Assembly: GCA_964477115.1 (NCBI GenBank)
Contig: CAYZCY010000015.1
Coordinates: forward strand, 1 to 33,187
DNA from: RGIG3135 sp964477115
GTDB taxonomy: Bacteria > Actinomycetota > Coriobacteriia > Coriobacteriales > Eggerthellaceae
Direction: 5' to 3'
DNA: 33,187 bases
Part shown: positions 13,425-20,612 of the stretch, in pieces
Position numbering within the stretch: position 1 is the first letter of the stretch
Layout: the number at the start of each line of letters is the position of its first letter
The notes under the pieces: generated by a model
Databases searched by the model: none
The model's input: only the letters and a program-made list of their open reading frames with translations
What the model was told of the DNA's origin: nothing
Position numbers and translations under genes: made by a program

Positions 13425-14312
13425 GTGGCAGAAAAGAAGCAAGCGCTGTTGGTGTTCAGCAAGCCGCCCCTGCCGGGCATGGTGAAGACGCGCCTGACCA
13501 TCGAGCACGGCGGTTTCCTCACTCCCGAGCAGGCGGCCGAGTTCTTCAAGCGCAGCCTGTACGATGTGTGCGAGTCCTGCATGCATGCTCTGTTCGAGCT
13601 CAAGTGGGCAAATGATGCGAAGGTGGCGGCTGATCCCAACGCCGACGTCATCACCTACGACTTCTTCATCTCCACTACTCCGGCCAGCAATATCGAGCTC
13701 ATGAAGGAGACCTTCGACGCCATCGGCCCCTGGCCCATGGAGATTCACTACATCACCGACAAGGGCGCAACCTTCGACGATCACTTCGACGATGCGTTCA
13801 AGCAGATCTTCGACATGGGCTACGAGCACATCGTGTCCGTCGGCGGCGACATTCCCACCATGCCGAAGTCTCACATCACCCAGGCTTTCCAGTGGCTTGA
13901 CTACTTCCAGGATCAGGGTACCCCGGGCTTTGTCCAGGCGCCCTGCCAGGAGTGCGGCACCTCGCTCGTCGGCTTTAGCTATAACACCCCGATCAATCAT
14001 CAGGGCGTGTACTACAACCTCAACGGCAAGCCGGCGCTCGATGCCTACGTGGAGAAGATCGACGCGGAGAACATCCCTTGCGCATATTTCTCTCCCATCG
14101 CCGACATCGACGAGAAGACCGACCTCGCACACGCCATCTCCTGCATGCGCGCCATCGAACGTGCGGCCAAGTATCAGCCCGAGCTGTTCGTGCCGCGCCG
14201 TGTTCTCGACTGGGTCGACTTCATGGGCATTCGCGTGAGCACCCCGCCCAACGAGGAGCATGATCCGCGTCAGTATATTGATTCCGACAGCTCTGACGAG
14301 CTGTCGGAATAG
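13425..14312 (+). CDS. DUF2064 / TIGR04282-type transferase
   Basis: A 295-residue protein of the family named rSAM/selenodomain-associated transferase 1 (DUF2064), a nucleotidyl/glycosyltransferase-like fold. The signature LLVFSKPPLPGMVKTRL at the N-terminus and SVGGDIPTMPKSHITQAF in the middle match family positions. It is longer than the usual roughly 200 residues, with insertions after residue 60 and an acidic tail. The GTG at 13425 follows AAAGGAG with good spacing; an upstream in-frame start would overlap the previous gene and lacks a ribosome site. A radical SAM gene of the TrsS type follows, the partner these transferases are named for. The substrate of the family is not established. 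The last codons form a perfect 13-bp stem. Confidence 0.8.
   Translation: MAEKKQALLVFSKPPLPGMVKTRLTIEHGGFLTPEQAAEFFKRSLYDVCESCMHALFELKWANDAKVAADPNADVITYDFFISTTPASNIELMKETFDAIGPWPMEIHYITDKGATFDDHFDDAFKQIFDMGYEHIVSVGGDIPTMPKSHITQAFQWLDYFQDQGTPGFVQAPCQECGTSLVGFSYNTPINHQGVYYNLNGKPALDAYVEKIDAENIPCAYFSPIADIDEKTDLAHAISCMRAIERAAKYQPELFVPRRVLDWVDFMGIRVSTPPNEEHDPRQYIDSDSSDELSE
14281..14310 (+). terminator. Perfect 13-bp stem-loop overlapping the transferase stop
   Basis: ATTCCGACAGCTC at 14281-14293 pairs exactly with GAGCTGTCGGAAT at 14298-14310, loop TGAC. The 3' arm runs into the stop codon. No T-tract follows, so it may be a processing or stabilising element rather than an intrinsic terminator. 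Confidence 0.5.
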
Positions 14313-14414
14313 TCGACGCTGCGCGGGCCTGCAGCATCCACCCTTGCCGCTTGGGGGCTCCGCCCGCCTGGCGGGCACTGCAGACCCGCTCGCTGACTTA
14401 CTAGCGCCAAGCTG

Positions 14415-14535
14415 CGAGGTTTTGCTTTCGGTGTCTTGCTAATGCGAACCTGCGACTATCCTTCGTGTGCTAACCTGCGACTCGTTGCAGTCGAAGAAGG
14501 CGCTCGTTTTACTGATATCAACTTACGAGGTTTTG
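14415..14535 (+). repeat. Short direct repeats before the radical SAM gene
   Basis: AACCTGCGACT occurs at 14447-14457 and 14472-14482, 25 bases apart. CGAGGTTTTG occurs at 14415-14424 and again at 14526-14535, where it supplies the ribosome site of the next gene. No clear promoter hexamers are seen in the 224-base gap. Confidence 0.45.
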
Positions 14536-14536
14536 A

Positions 14537-15877
14537 ATGACCATTCGAGAATTGCATACTACGGGTGCCCTGTGCCCGACCTGCCTGAAGGAGCTGCCCG
14601 CTCGGGTGTACGCCGATGAGCAAGGTGTGGTGTGGATGAGCCGCACCTGTCCTGAGCATGGCCAGCTTGACACGCGCATGTGGCCCGATGCTGACCACTA
14701 CGAGTGGCTGCGCTCCGAGGCCTTCCCCAAGACGCGTCCCGTGAACACCACGCCGGTCATTGCTCGATGCCCTCATGGCTGCGGTACCTGCGCTCGTCAT
14801 GAGCGCCGCGGCACGCTTCTCGAGATCGAGGTCACGCGCAACTGCAACCTGCGTTGTCCGGTGTGCTTCGCCAGCTCCAAGTCGGGCGAAGATGACCCCA
14901 CCATGGAAGAAATCTCTACCATGTACGACGTTATCGCCAACGCCGTTGGAACCGACGGCGCCGTGCAGATCACCGGTGGCGAGCCGACATGTCGCAAGGA
15001 CCTGATCGACATCATCTACATGGGTCGCGAAAAGGGTTTCTGGGGTATTGAGGTCAACACCAACGGTTTGGTCATCGCTGCGCGTGAGGGATATTTGGAG
15101 AACCTGGTGGCGGCGGGGCTTACCGGCGTGTACCTGTCCTTCGACGGCCTCACCGGCGACGTATACGAGGCAACCTGCGGTCGCGACATCCTGGACGTCA
15201 AGCTCAAGGTGATCGAGCGCTGCCGCGAGGTGGGCATTCAGTGCGTGCTTTCCGTTGCGGTTGTTTCCGGCGTGAACGATGCGCAGCTCGGAGACCTTCT
15301 GCGCTTCGCGCTCGAGAACTCCGATGTGATTGCGGGCCTTGCCCTGCAGCCGGCCTTCACCTCCGGTCGCTTTGATGCGCACCGCGTGATCCCCATGTCC
15401 TCGGGTGATGTCATCTTCTCCTTGGCTGAGCAGTCAGATGGCTTGCTTAAGGTTGAGGACATCTGGCCCCTTGGCTGCTCAAACCCCCTGTGCGACACGG
15501 GCGTGTTTTTGGTGAAGAGCGAAGACGCTGACCATCCGAGCGGCTTCTACCCCGCAACGCAGCGTATGACCATGGAGGAGTACGCTGCCGGTTACAGCCC
15601 CGACAGCCCGCAGGGATCGGTCTTCTTGGACATCCTGTACAAGAAGGGCATCGAGGTGAAGACGGGCCTTTCCATCATCATCATGAACTACATGGACGCC
15701 TACAGCATGGACACGCAGCGTTTGCGAGAGTGCTCCATGATGGTGACCGTTCCCGACGGGCGCGCCATTCCGTTCTGCTCCTATCACCTGACCGACGCAT
15801 GCGGCAAGCGCGTGTATCCGCCGTGGGGCAAGGAAGAGCTGCGCGGAATCGGAGACCGTCCTGCGGCAGCCGAGTAG
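14537..15877 (+). CDS. TrsS-like radical SAM protein
   Basis: Radical S-adenosylmethionine enzyme of 446 residues. The SAM-cluster motif is CNLRCPVC (Cys103, Cys107, Cys110), followed by the GGEPT motif that binds SAM. Before it lie an N-terminal CPTC (Cys13, Cys16), a CPEHG motif and a CPHGCGTC knuckle (Cys78, Cys82, Cys85); after it several C-terminal cysteines (CSNPLC, FCSYHLTDAC) may hold an auxiliary cluster. This order fits the (seleno)protein TrsS family, which carries cysteine or selenocysteine near the N-terminus; here it is cysteine. It is more distantly like the archaeal tetraether lipid synthase Tes. GAGG lies six bases before the ATG. The companion DUF2064 transferase is upstream. 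The reaction is unknown. Confidence 0.8.
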   Translation: MTIRELHTTGALCPTCLKELPARVYADEQGVVWMSRTCPEHGQLDTRMWPDADHYEWLRSEAFPKTRPVNTTPVIARCPHGCGTCARHERRGTLLEIEVTRNCNLRCPVCFASSKSGEDDPTMEEISTMYDVIANAVGTDGAVQITGGEPTCRKDLIDIIYMGREKGFWGIEVNTNGLVIAAREGYLENLVAAGLTGVYLSFDGLTGDVYEATCGRDILDVKLKVIERCREVGIQCVLSVAVVSGVNDAQLGDLLRFALENSDVIAGLALQPAFTSGRFDAHRVIPMSSGDVIFSLAEQSDGLLKVEDIWPLGCSNPLCDTGVFLVKSEDADHPSGFYPATQRMTMEEYAAGYSPDSPQGSVFLDILYKKGIEVKTGLSIIIMNYMDAYSMDTQRLRECSMMVTVPDGRAIPFCSYHLTDACGKRVYPPWGKEELRGIGDRPAAAE

Positions 15878-15923
15878 CTCGGTAGCAAAATGACTTAAGT
15901 TGCAGGGCGTTCGTGGAAGGGTG

Positions 15924-15941
15924 ATGCCTCGATGAAGGCAT
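15924..15941 (+). other. Small stem-loop between the radical SAM and DUF169 genes
   Basis: ATGCCT at 15924-15929 pairs with AGGCAT at 15936-15941, and flanking GGG and CCC can extend the stem. It has no T-tract; its role is unclear. Confidence 0.3.
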
Positions 15942-15982
15942 GGCCCCTAAGGTTTGCCCCGCTAACCTGAGAAAGAGAAGAC

Positions 15983-16957
15983 ATGGCTGATTACAATATC
16001 GTGAATGATCCGAAGCGCTGCCTTCAGTGCGAGCTGTGCGTAGCCTTTTGTCCCTGTGACGTACTCGAGCTTGACGAAAACGGCTACCCCCATGCCGTCA
16101 ACCTTGAAGCATGCGTGGGTTGCACCACCTGCTCGGGTAACTGCCCGCAGCGCGCGCTTCTGGTGGAGGCGACGGGTGATGTCAAGTACGACCCCTTTGC
16201 CGACGAACCGCGTGCCGAGCCCATTGCCGCCGAAACCCACAAGCAGTATGCCGAATGGCAGCGCATCATCATGGAGAAGCTGGACCTTCGCTGGCAGCCT
16301 GTGGCGGTAAGCCTCATCGACAAGGACGAACTGCTGCCCGACGTGCCCATGCCGCCCGAGAACCTGCGCTTCTGCCAGGCCATGATGGCTGCTCGTCGCG
16401 GTGCAAGCATCCTGATGCCGCCTTTCAAGCACTCCTGCCCTGATGGAACTTCCATCTTTGGCATGACCGGTGTGCCGGAAAAGCTGGCGACGGGTGAGAT
16501 CTACGTTCTGTTCCATAAGCTGGTTAACGCCGAGGCAGCGGCTCGTATGGTAGCTGAGCGCCCGACGCTTCCTGAGAAGAGCCGTCGCGCAACCTATGTT
16601 GCCCCGCTTAACAAGACCGTGCGCGAACCCGAGGTGGTTGTGTTCACCGGTACCCCCGAGCAGATGATGTGGCTGTGCATGTCCATGAGCTACTACACCG
16701 GCCATCGCTTTGACTTCCACGCAAGCGGCTACAACTCCATGTGCGTCGAGGCCGTGCTCTATCCCATGATGGAGCAGGAGCCCAACATCACCTTCGGCTG
16801 CTACGGCTGCCGCGCTGCAAGCGACATTGGGGAGGACATGATGTTCATGGGTGTTCCAACCGAGAAGCTGCCCATCGTGGTGCAGGGTCTGACAGAGCTG
16901 GCGAAGAAGGCCATCCCTCACTCCCGCATGAAGATCTACGTTCCGCCCATTATGTAA
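15983..16957 (+). CDS. Ferredoxin-DUF169 fusion protein
   Basis: A 324-residue protein. The first 60 residues are a two-[4Fe-4S] ferredoxin (Cys13-16-19-23 and Cys44-47-50-54, the latter two groups each followed by proline). The rest, from about residue 85, is a DUF169 (COG2043) domain: LRWQPVAVSL, then LRFCQAMMAAR, then FKHSCPDGTS, a CMSMSYYTG segment and GCYGCRAASDI near the end, with several conserved cysteines. DUF169 proteins occur in anaerobes beside redox and C1 genes, but the function is not known. The fusion implies that DUF169 exchanges electrons with the clusters. GAGAAAGAGAAG precedes the ATG. It closes the second redox block; a terminator follows directly. Confidence 0.85.
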   Translation: MADYNIVNDPKRCLQCELCVAFCPCDVLELDENGYPHAVNLEACVGCTTCSGNCPQRALLVEATGDVKYDPFADEPRAEPIAAETHKQYAEWQRIIMEKLDLRWQPVAVSLIDKDELLPDVPMPPENLRFCQAMMAARRGASILMPPFKHSCPDGTSIFGMTGVPEKLATGEIYVLFHKLVNAEAAARMVAERPTLPEKSRRATYVAPLNKTVREPEVVVFTGTPEQMMWLCMSMSYYTGHRFDFHASGYNSMCVEAVLYPMMEQEPNITFGCYGCRAASDIGEDMMFMGVPTEKLPIVVQGLTELAKKAIPHSRMKIYVPPIM

Positions 16958-16983
16958 GGCGCTAAACAAGCTGCAAGACTTAA

Positions 16984-17008
16984 GGAGCCCGCCAACGCGG
17001 GCTCCTTT
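16984..17008 (+). terminator. Terminator after the ferredoxin-DUF169 gene
   Basis: GGAGCCCGC (16984-16992) pairs perfectly with GCGGGCTCC (16997-17005), loop CAAC, then TTT. It ends the rightward transcript facing moeA. Confidence 0.8.
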
Positions 17009-17107
17009 GCTATCGGCAAATGCGCGCATGCTTTGAGCGCATCGGGTTTAAGGCTCGGTCGGGTTTGATCAGCCTAGCTGAGCATGACTGAGCGCGAGGG
17101 GAATCGT

Positions 17108-18373
17108 CTAAAGAGAGCACTCCGGCAGATCGAGGAGAATGCAGTCCACTTCGTCGCCTGCCTTTTTCGGGTCGAGACCTTCGGGGATGATGCCCAGGCA
17201 GCTTGCTCGCTGCAGCGCGCCGAAGGACCCAGAGCTCTGGTTTTTGTCGGGATGGAAGACAAGCGCTTCGTTTTCGCGCTCAAGATGGCCTCGCAGTAAG
17301 ATGCGTCGAGGGTCCTTCTTCTTCATGTCCTTCGACATGCGGGCCTTTACCACGGGCCTAGTTTTGTTGGGGTAGCCCTGCATCTTGCGCAAGGCCGGGC
17401 GAATAATGAGCTCGAAGCCGCAGTAGGCGGCGGCGGGGTTACCGGGGAGGCCAAAGACGGGCGTGTCGTTTACCAGGCCGAAGGTCTGTGCCTTGCCGGG
17501 ACGCATATTGACGCTGGTCATGAGCAGCGTTCCGAGTTTTTCGACCACGGGCTTGATGAAATCGTAGTCGCCGTTCGAGGCGCCGCCGGTGGTGACCACG
17601 AAGTCGCATTCGTGCGTTGCGGCTTCGAGCGCCTGCGCAAGCGCTTCCTCGGTGTCCTCCACGATGGGAAGGATGACGGGAACGGCGCCGGCGCTTTGCG
17701 CGCAGGCGGCCATGGCATAGCTGTTGGAGTTGCGGATTTTGCCCGGTCCGGGTACGGCGGGGGACTCAACCAGCTCAGAGCCGATCGCTATGATGCCAAC
17801 GCGGGGGCGTTTGCGTACGGCGATCGTTACGGCGCCGCAGCTCGCCAAGAATCCAGCACCCGCTGCGCTGATGACTTCGCCCTCGCTCACGACGACCTCG
17901 CCGGCGCGGGCCTCTTCGCCGGCAGCGCGTATGTTGGCTCCGGGTGCTGACGACGCCGAAAAACGCACGATGCTGCCTTCGCGGCCGCAACCTTCGACGT
18001 TTTCCACGATTTCGTACTTCACCACGGTATCAGCCCAGGTGGGAATGGGGGCGCCGGTCATGATGCGCACGCATTCGCCTTCGCCGGCTGTTCCCGCAAA
18101 AGCGTCACCAGCGGCAATTTCGGCTATAACCCGAAGCTCCACGGGACAGTCGGCTGCCCCTTCGATTTGGGAGGAGCGCAGTGCAAAGCCGTCCATGGCG
18201 GCGTGAGCGAAGGGGGAGACGTCGATGTCGCTCGTTACGTCGACGGCGCATATGCGTCCGACAGCGTCGAGTAGTCCGACATGCTCTTCGGGCAGCAGGG
18301 AGACCTTGGCGAGAACGAGGTCATGAGCCTCCTCAAGAGAAATCATACTGGCGACAGTCGCGTTGCAGGTCAT
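17108..18373 (-). CDS. moeA: Molybdopterin molybdenumtransferase
   Basis: Inserts molybdate into adenylylated molybdopterin, the last common step of molybdenum cofactor synthesis. The 421 residues show the N-terminal linking domain with SPFAHAAMDGFALRSS, the RIMTGAPIP motif, the MogA-like domain with IIAIGSELVE and TTGGASNGDYDF (family TTGGVSVGD), and VFGLPGNPAAAYCGFE. The C-terminal beta domain is present. The start at 18373 has AAAGGAGGTCGT in front; a longer frame upstream runs through the promoter region and is not credible. It is transcribed away from moaA, from overlapping divergent promoters, and sits beside a full set of molybdenum genes. Confidence 0.95.
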   Translation of the reverse strand: MTCNATVASMISLEEAHDLVLAKVSLLPEEHVGLLDAVGRICAVDVTSDIDVSPFAHAAMDGFALRSSQIEGAADCPVELRVIAEIAAGDAFAGTAGEGECVRIMTGAPIPTWADTVVKYEIVENVEGCGREGSIVRFSASSAPGANIRAAGEEARAGEVVVSEGEVISAAGAGFLASCGAVTIAVRKRPRVGIIAIGSELVESPAVPGPGKIRNSNSYAMAACAQSAGAVPVILPIVEDTEEALAQALEAATHECDFVVTTGGASNGDYDFIKPVVEKLGTLLMTSVNMRPGKAQTFGLVNDTPVFGLPGNPAAAYCGFELIIRPALRKMQGYPNKTRPVVKARMSKDMKKKDPRRILLRGHLERENEALVFHPDKNQSSGSFGALQRASCLGIIPEGLDPKKAGDEVDCILLDLPECSL

Positions 18374-18415
18374 ACGACCTCCTTTATTCTCGGGAAAAAA
18401 TATTCTCAAGTCGGA

Positions 18416-18443
18416 ATTATAGTCTTGCAATTGTCCCTGTAAA
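18416..18443 (-). promoter_or_regulatory. Promoter of moeA
   Basis: On the minus strand TTTACA (18443-18438) and TATAAT (18421-18416) lie 16 bases apart, a near-consensus promoter about 45 bases before the moeA start. It overlaps the -35 of the moaA promoter. Confidence 0.7.
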
Positions 18444-18453
18444 GAAATAATCT
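18425..18453 (+). promoter_or_regulatory. Promoter of the moaA-mog operon
   Basis: TTGCAA at 18425-18430 and TAATCT at 18448-18453 are separated by exactly 17 bases. The -35 lies inside the spacer of the divergent moeA promoter, so the two cannot easily be used at once. Confidence 0.7.
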
Positions 18454-18485
18454 CTAGTAGAAATAATCCTAGATTGAGGATAATC
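18447..18485 (+). promoter_or_regulatory. Three phased ATAATC motifs, candidate operator
   Basis: ATAATC recurs at 18447-18452, 18463-18468 and 18480-18485, spacing 16 and 17 bases. The first overlaps the moaA -10 and the other two lie in the early transcript. The regular spacing suggests a repeated binding site, but no regulator is identified. Confidence 0.3.
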
Positions 18486-18509
18486 AAATCATCAAGGGGA
18501 GAGGGAGTC

Positions 18510-19511
18510 ATGAAGGACGCGCATGGGCGGACGATCGATTATCTGAGAATATCGTTAACAGACCGCTGCAACCTTCGATGTATTTACTGCATGCCGGAGA
18601 AGGGCGTTTCGCAGCTAAACCATGGTGATATTCTCCGCTTTGATGAGATCGTTGCCATCGTAGAGGCTGCGGCGGATCTTGGCATTAAGCGCATTCGCCT
18701 TACGGGGGGAGAGCCTTTGGTTCGCAAGGGCGTAGTCGACTTGGTCGAGCAGATAGCCTCCATTGAGGGCATCGATGACGTTGCGCTTACCACGAACGGC
18801 GTTCTTTTACCCCGCATGGCGCAGGATCTGCGCAAAGCGGGCCTTGCGCGCGTAAATATTTCGCTCGACAGCCTCGATCCCGATCAGTTTGCGTTCATCA
18901 CGCGCGTAGGAACCTTGCAGGACACCCTCGACGGCATTGATGCTGCGCTCGAGGCTGGCTTCAACCCGGTGAAGGTCAACGCGGTTACCGTGCGCAGGCT
19001 GAACCAGGACTTCTACTCTTTCGCTCGCATGTCAATCGATCGTCCGCTTCACATGCGCTTCATCGAGTACATGCCCGTCGGCGGCGGCGAAGATGATCCC
19101 GGTTGTGGCTGGGACGAAAGCGACGTCATTCCGAGTGGTGAGGTGCTTAAGATCATCAACGAGCAAGCTGACGCAGCGGGCGAGCCTCAGCTGATTCCGG
19201 CTGACGACGCCCGCCCCGTCGGCGGCGGCCCTGCGCGTTATTACCGCTTCGAGGACGCTTTGGGAACGGTCGGCTTCATTTCTCCGCGCTCCCGCCACTT
19301 CTGCTCGTCGTGCAATCGCCTGCGCTGTACGGCTGACGGCAAGATCATGCCCTGCCTGTTCAGCGACAAGCGCTTCGATATCAAAGAGGCCGCGGCTGCA
19401 GGCGATGAGGCAGCCATTAAAGACGTGCTCATGAGGGCCATGGGTAACAAACCCGATGATCATCATGACCGCGTGGGAACCGAGCGCGGGATGTCTCAGA
19501 TCGGAGGCTAG
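18510..19511 (+). CDS. moaA: GTP 3',8-cyclase
   Basis: Radical SAM enzyme that makes 3',8-cyclo-GTP from GTP, the first step of molybdopterin synthesis. The N-terminal cluster motif CNLRCIYC (Cys20, Cys24, Cys27) and LTGGEPLVRKG are present. The C-terminal substrate cluster is FCSSCNRLRCTADGKIMPC, and the protein ends with the required Gly-Gly (SQIGG). The length of 333 residues is normal. The ATG at 18510 follows GGGGAGAGGGAG; an upstream TTG lies in the promoter transcript and lacks a site. It heads a rightward operon with moaC, a moaE-like gene, modABC and mog. Confidence 0.97.
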   Translation: MKDAHGRTIDYLRISLTDRCNLRCIYCMPEKGVSQLNHGDILRFDEIVAIVEAAADLGIKRIRLTGGEPLVRKGVVDLVEQIASIEGIDDVALTTNGVLLPRMAQDLRKAGLARVNISLDSLDPDQFAFITRVGTLQDTLDGIDAALEAGFNPVKVNAVTVRRLNQDFYSFARMSIDRPLHMRFIEYMPVGGGEDDPGCGWDESDVIPSGEVLKIINEQADAAGEPQLIPADDARPVGGGPARYYRFEDALGTVGFISPRSRHFCSSCNRLRCTADGKIMPCLFSDKRFDIKEAAAAGDEAAIKDVLMRAMGNKPDDHHDRVGTERGMSQIGG

Positions 19512-19514
19512 AAG

Positions 19515-19622
19515 ATGGCTCGGGAGCAAAGACGCGCGGCGGGGGGCAACAAGGCTTTTGTCGTGTATGGGAATGACGCTGTGCTTGGAAGCGATGAACA
19601 GAGGGGGAAGGTATGCAACTAA
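19515..19622 (+). CDS. Possible 35-residue peptide between moaA and moaC
   Basis: An ATG at 19515 stands behind GGAGG, which lies in the last codons of moaA, and opens a 35-codon frame. It begins MAREQRRAAGGNKAF and ends ten bases inside moaC. The product is basic at the start and resembles no family I recognise; it does not look like MoaD, as it lacks a C-terminal Gly-Gly. It could be a real small protein, a coupling peptide that carries ribosomes to moaC, or chance. Evidence is only the ribosome site and the overlap. Confidence 0.25.
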   Translation: MAREQRRAAGGNKAFVVYGNDAVLGSDEQRGKVCN

Positions 19623-20110
19623 CGCATATAGACGAAGCGGGTGCCGTGCGCATGGTGGATGTGTCGGCAAAGCCGGACACCGAGCGCATTGCGGTGGCGG
19701 AAGGGTTTATCTCCATGGAGCAGGCAACGCTTGACCTCATCGTTGAGGGAAAGGCCGCCAAAGGCGACGTGCTCGCCTGCGCACGCGTCGCGGGCATCAT
19801 GGGGGCTAAGCAAACCTCTGCGCTCATTCCCATGTGCCATCCCCTGAACATTACGAAGGCGAAGGTGGAATGCTCGCCGGTTTTTGCAGGTGAGCGTGCG
19901 GACGGTCGCGTGGGTATTCACGTAAGCGCTACCTGCGGCGTTACGGGAAAGACCGGGATCGAAATGGAGGCGCTCACCGCCGCATCGATCGCCTGCCTCA
20001 CGGTGTATGACATGTGCAAGGCGGTAGATCGCGGAATGGAAATCATGGACGTGCGTCTGCTTAAAAAGGACGGCGGTAAGACGGGCCTTTGGCTCAGAGA
20101 GGAACAGTAG
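19613..20110 (+). CDS. moaC: Cyclic pyranopterin monophosphate synthase
   Basis: Converts the MoaA product to cyclic pyranopterin monophosphate. In the 165 residues the family motifs are clear: KGDVLACARVAGIMGAKQTS, LIPMCHPL, GKTGIEMEALTAAS and LTVYDMCKAVDRGMEI, with KDGGKTG near the end. These include the His and Lys/Asp residues of the active site. Length is standard. AGAGGGGGAAGG precedes the ATG. It lies about 100 bases after moaA and nine bases before the moaE-like gene. Confidence 0.96.
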   Translation: MQLTHIDEAGAVRMVDVSAKPDTERIAVAEGFISMEQATLDLIVEGKAAKGDVLACARVAGIMGAKQTSALIPMCHPLNITKAKVECSPVFAGERADGRVGIHVSATCGVTGKTGIEMEALTAASIACLTVYDMCKAVDRGMEIMDVRLLKKDGGKTGLWLREEQ

Positions 20111-20119
20111 GAGATCGTT

Positions 20120-20518
20120 ATGACAAAGCAAGAACCCAATATGAACGAATGGCTGGCGGAAGCTAAGGCCAGCGAGAACGCCGCGCAGTGCGGCATGTTT
20201 CTCACCCATAACGGCGTGGTGCGAGTTACGCCGAAAGCGCAGGTCCGAGAAGGTGTTACAGGTCTTGGGCAGATAGCGCAGGTGGAGTTTTCCTATGATG
20301 TGGCAGGTCTTGAGGCCGCTGTCCAGGAAGCGCTTTCCTGGGAGGGAATCTACTTCGTCAAGGTGTGGCTCAACGAAGGGGTCTGCGAAGTGGGCGACTC
20401 CTTGATGTACGTCATGATCGGCGGCGACATCCGCCCCCGCGTCATAGACGCTTTGCAAAACCTCGTCGGCAAGATCAAGAACGAGCTTGTCGTTGAAAAG
20501 GAGGTCGTGGCGGGCTAA
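20120..20518 (+). CDS. MoaE-like molybdopterin synthase large subunit
   Basis: A 132-residue protein that aligns by pattern with MoaE: HNGVVRVTPKAQVREG replaces the usual GxVR stretch, then a VEFSYDVAGLEAAVQEAL helix, VKVWLNEGVCEVGDSLMYV, and GGDIRPRVIDALQNLVGKIK. The family IKTxxPxWKKE end is reduced to a KNELVVEKEVV-type tail, and the protein stops soon after, so it is shorter than typical MoaE. MoaE moves sulfur from the MoaD thiocarboxylate onto cyclic pyranopterin. No moaD is seen next to it. It sits between moaC and modA, nine bases after moaC, which supports the assignment. I am fairly sure of the family, less so of full activity. Confidence 0.75.
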   Translation: MTKQEPNMNEWLAEAKASENAAQCGMFLTHNGVVRVTPKAQVREGVTGLGQIAQVEFSYDVAGLEAAVQEALSWEGIYFVKVWLNEGVCEVGDSLMYVMIGGDIRPRVIDALQNLVGKIKNELVVEKEVVAG

Positions 20519-20612
20519 GGGCTTGGTCTGCCGACTGGGGCTCGTCTGGCGATAAGCGCCGGCGCCCCGTACGAGAACAGTCGCAAATGCGACAGGAAAG
20601 GAAGGAACCTAC

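Noticed and set aside
18474..18509. TTG start for moaA at 18474
   Set aside because: It lies within the early transcript between promoter and ribosome site and would add residues absent from MoaA; the ATG at 18510 is preceded by GGGAG.
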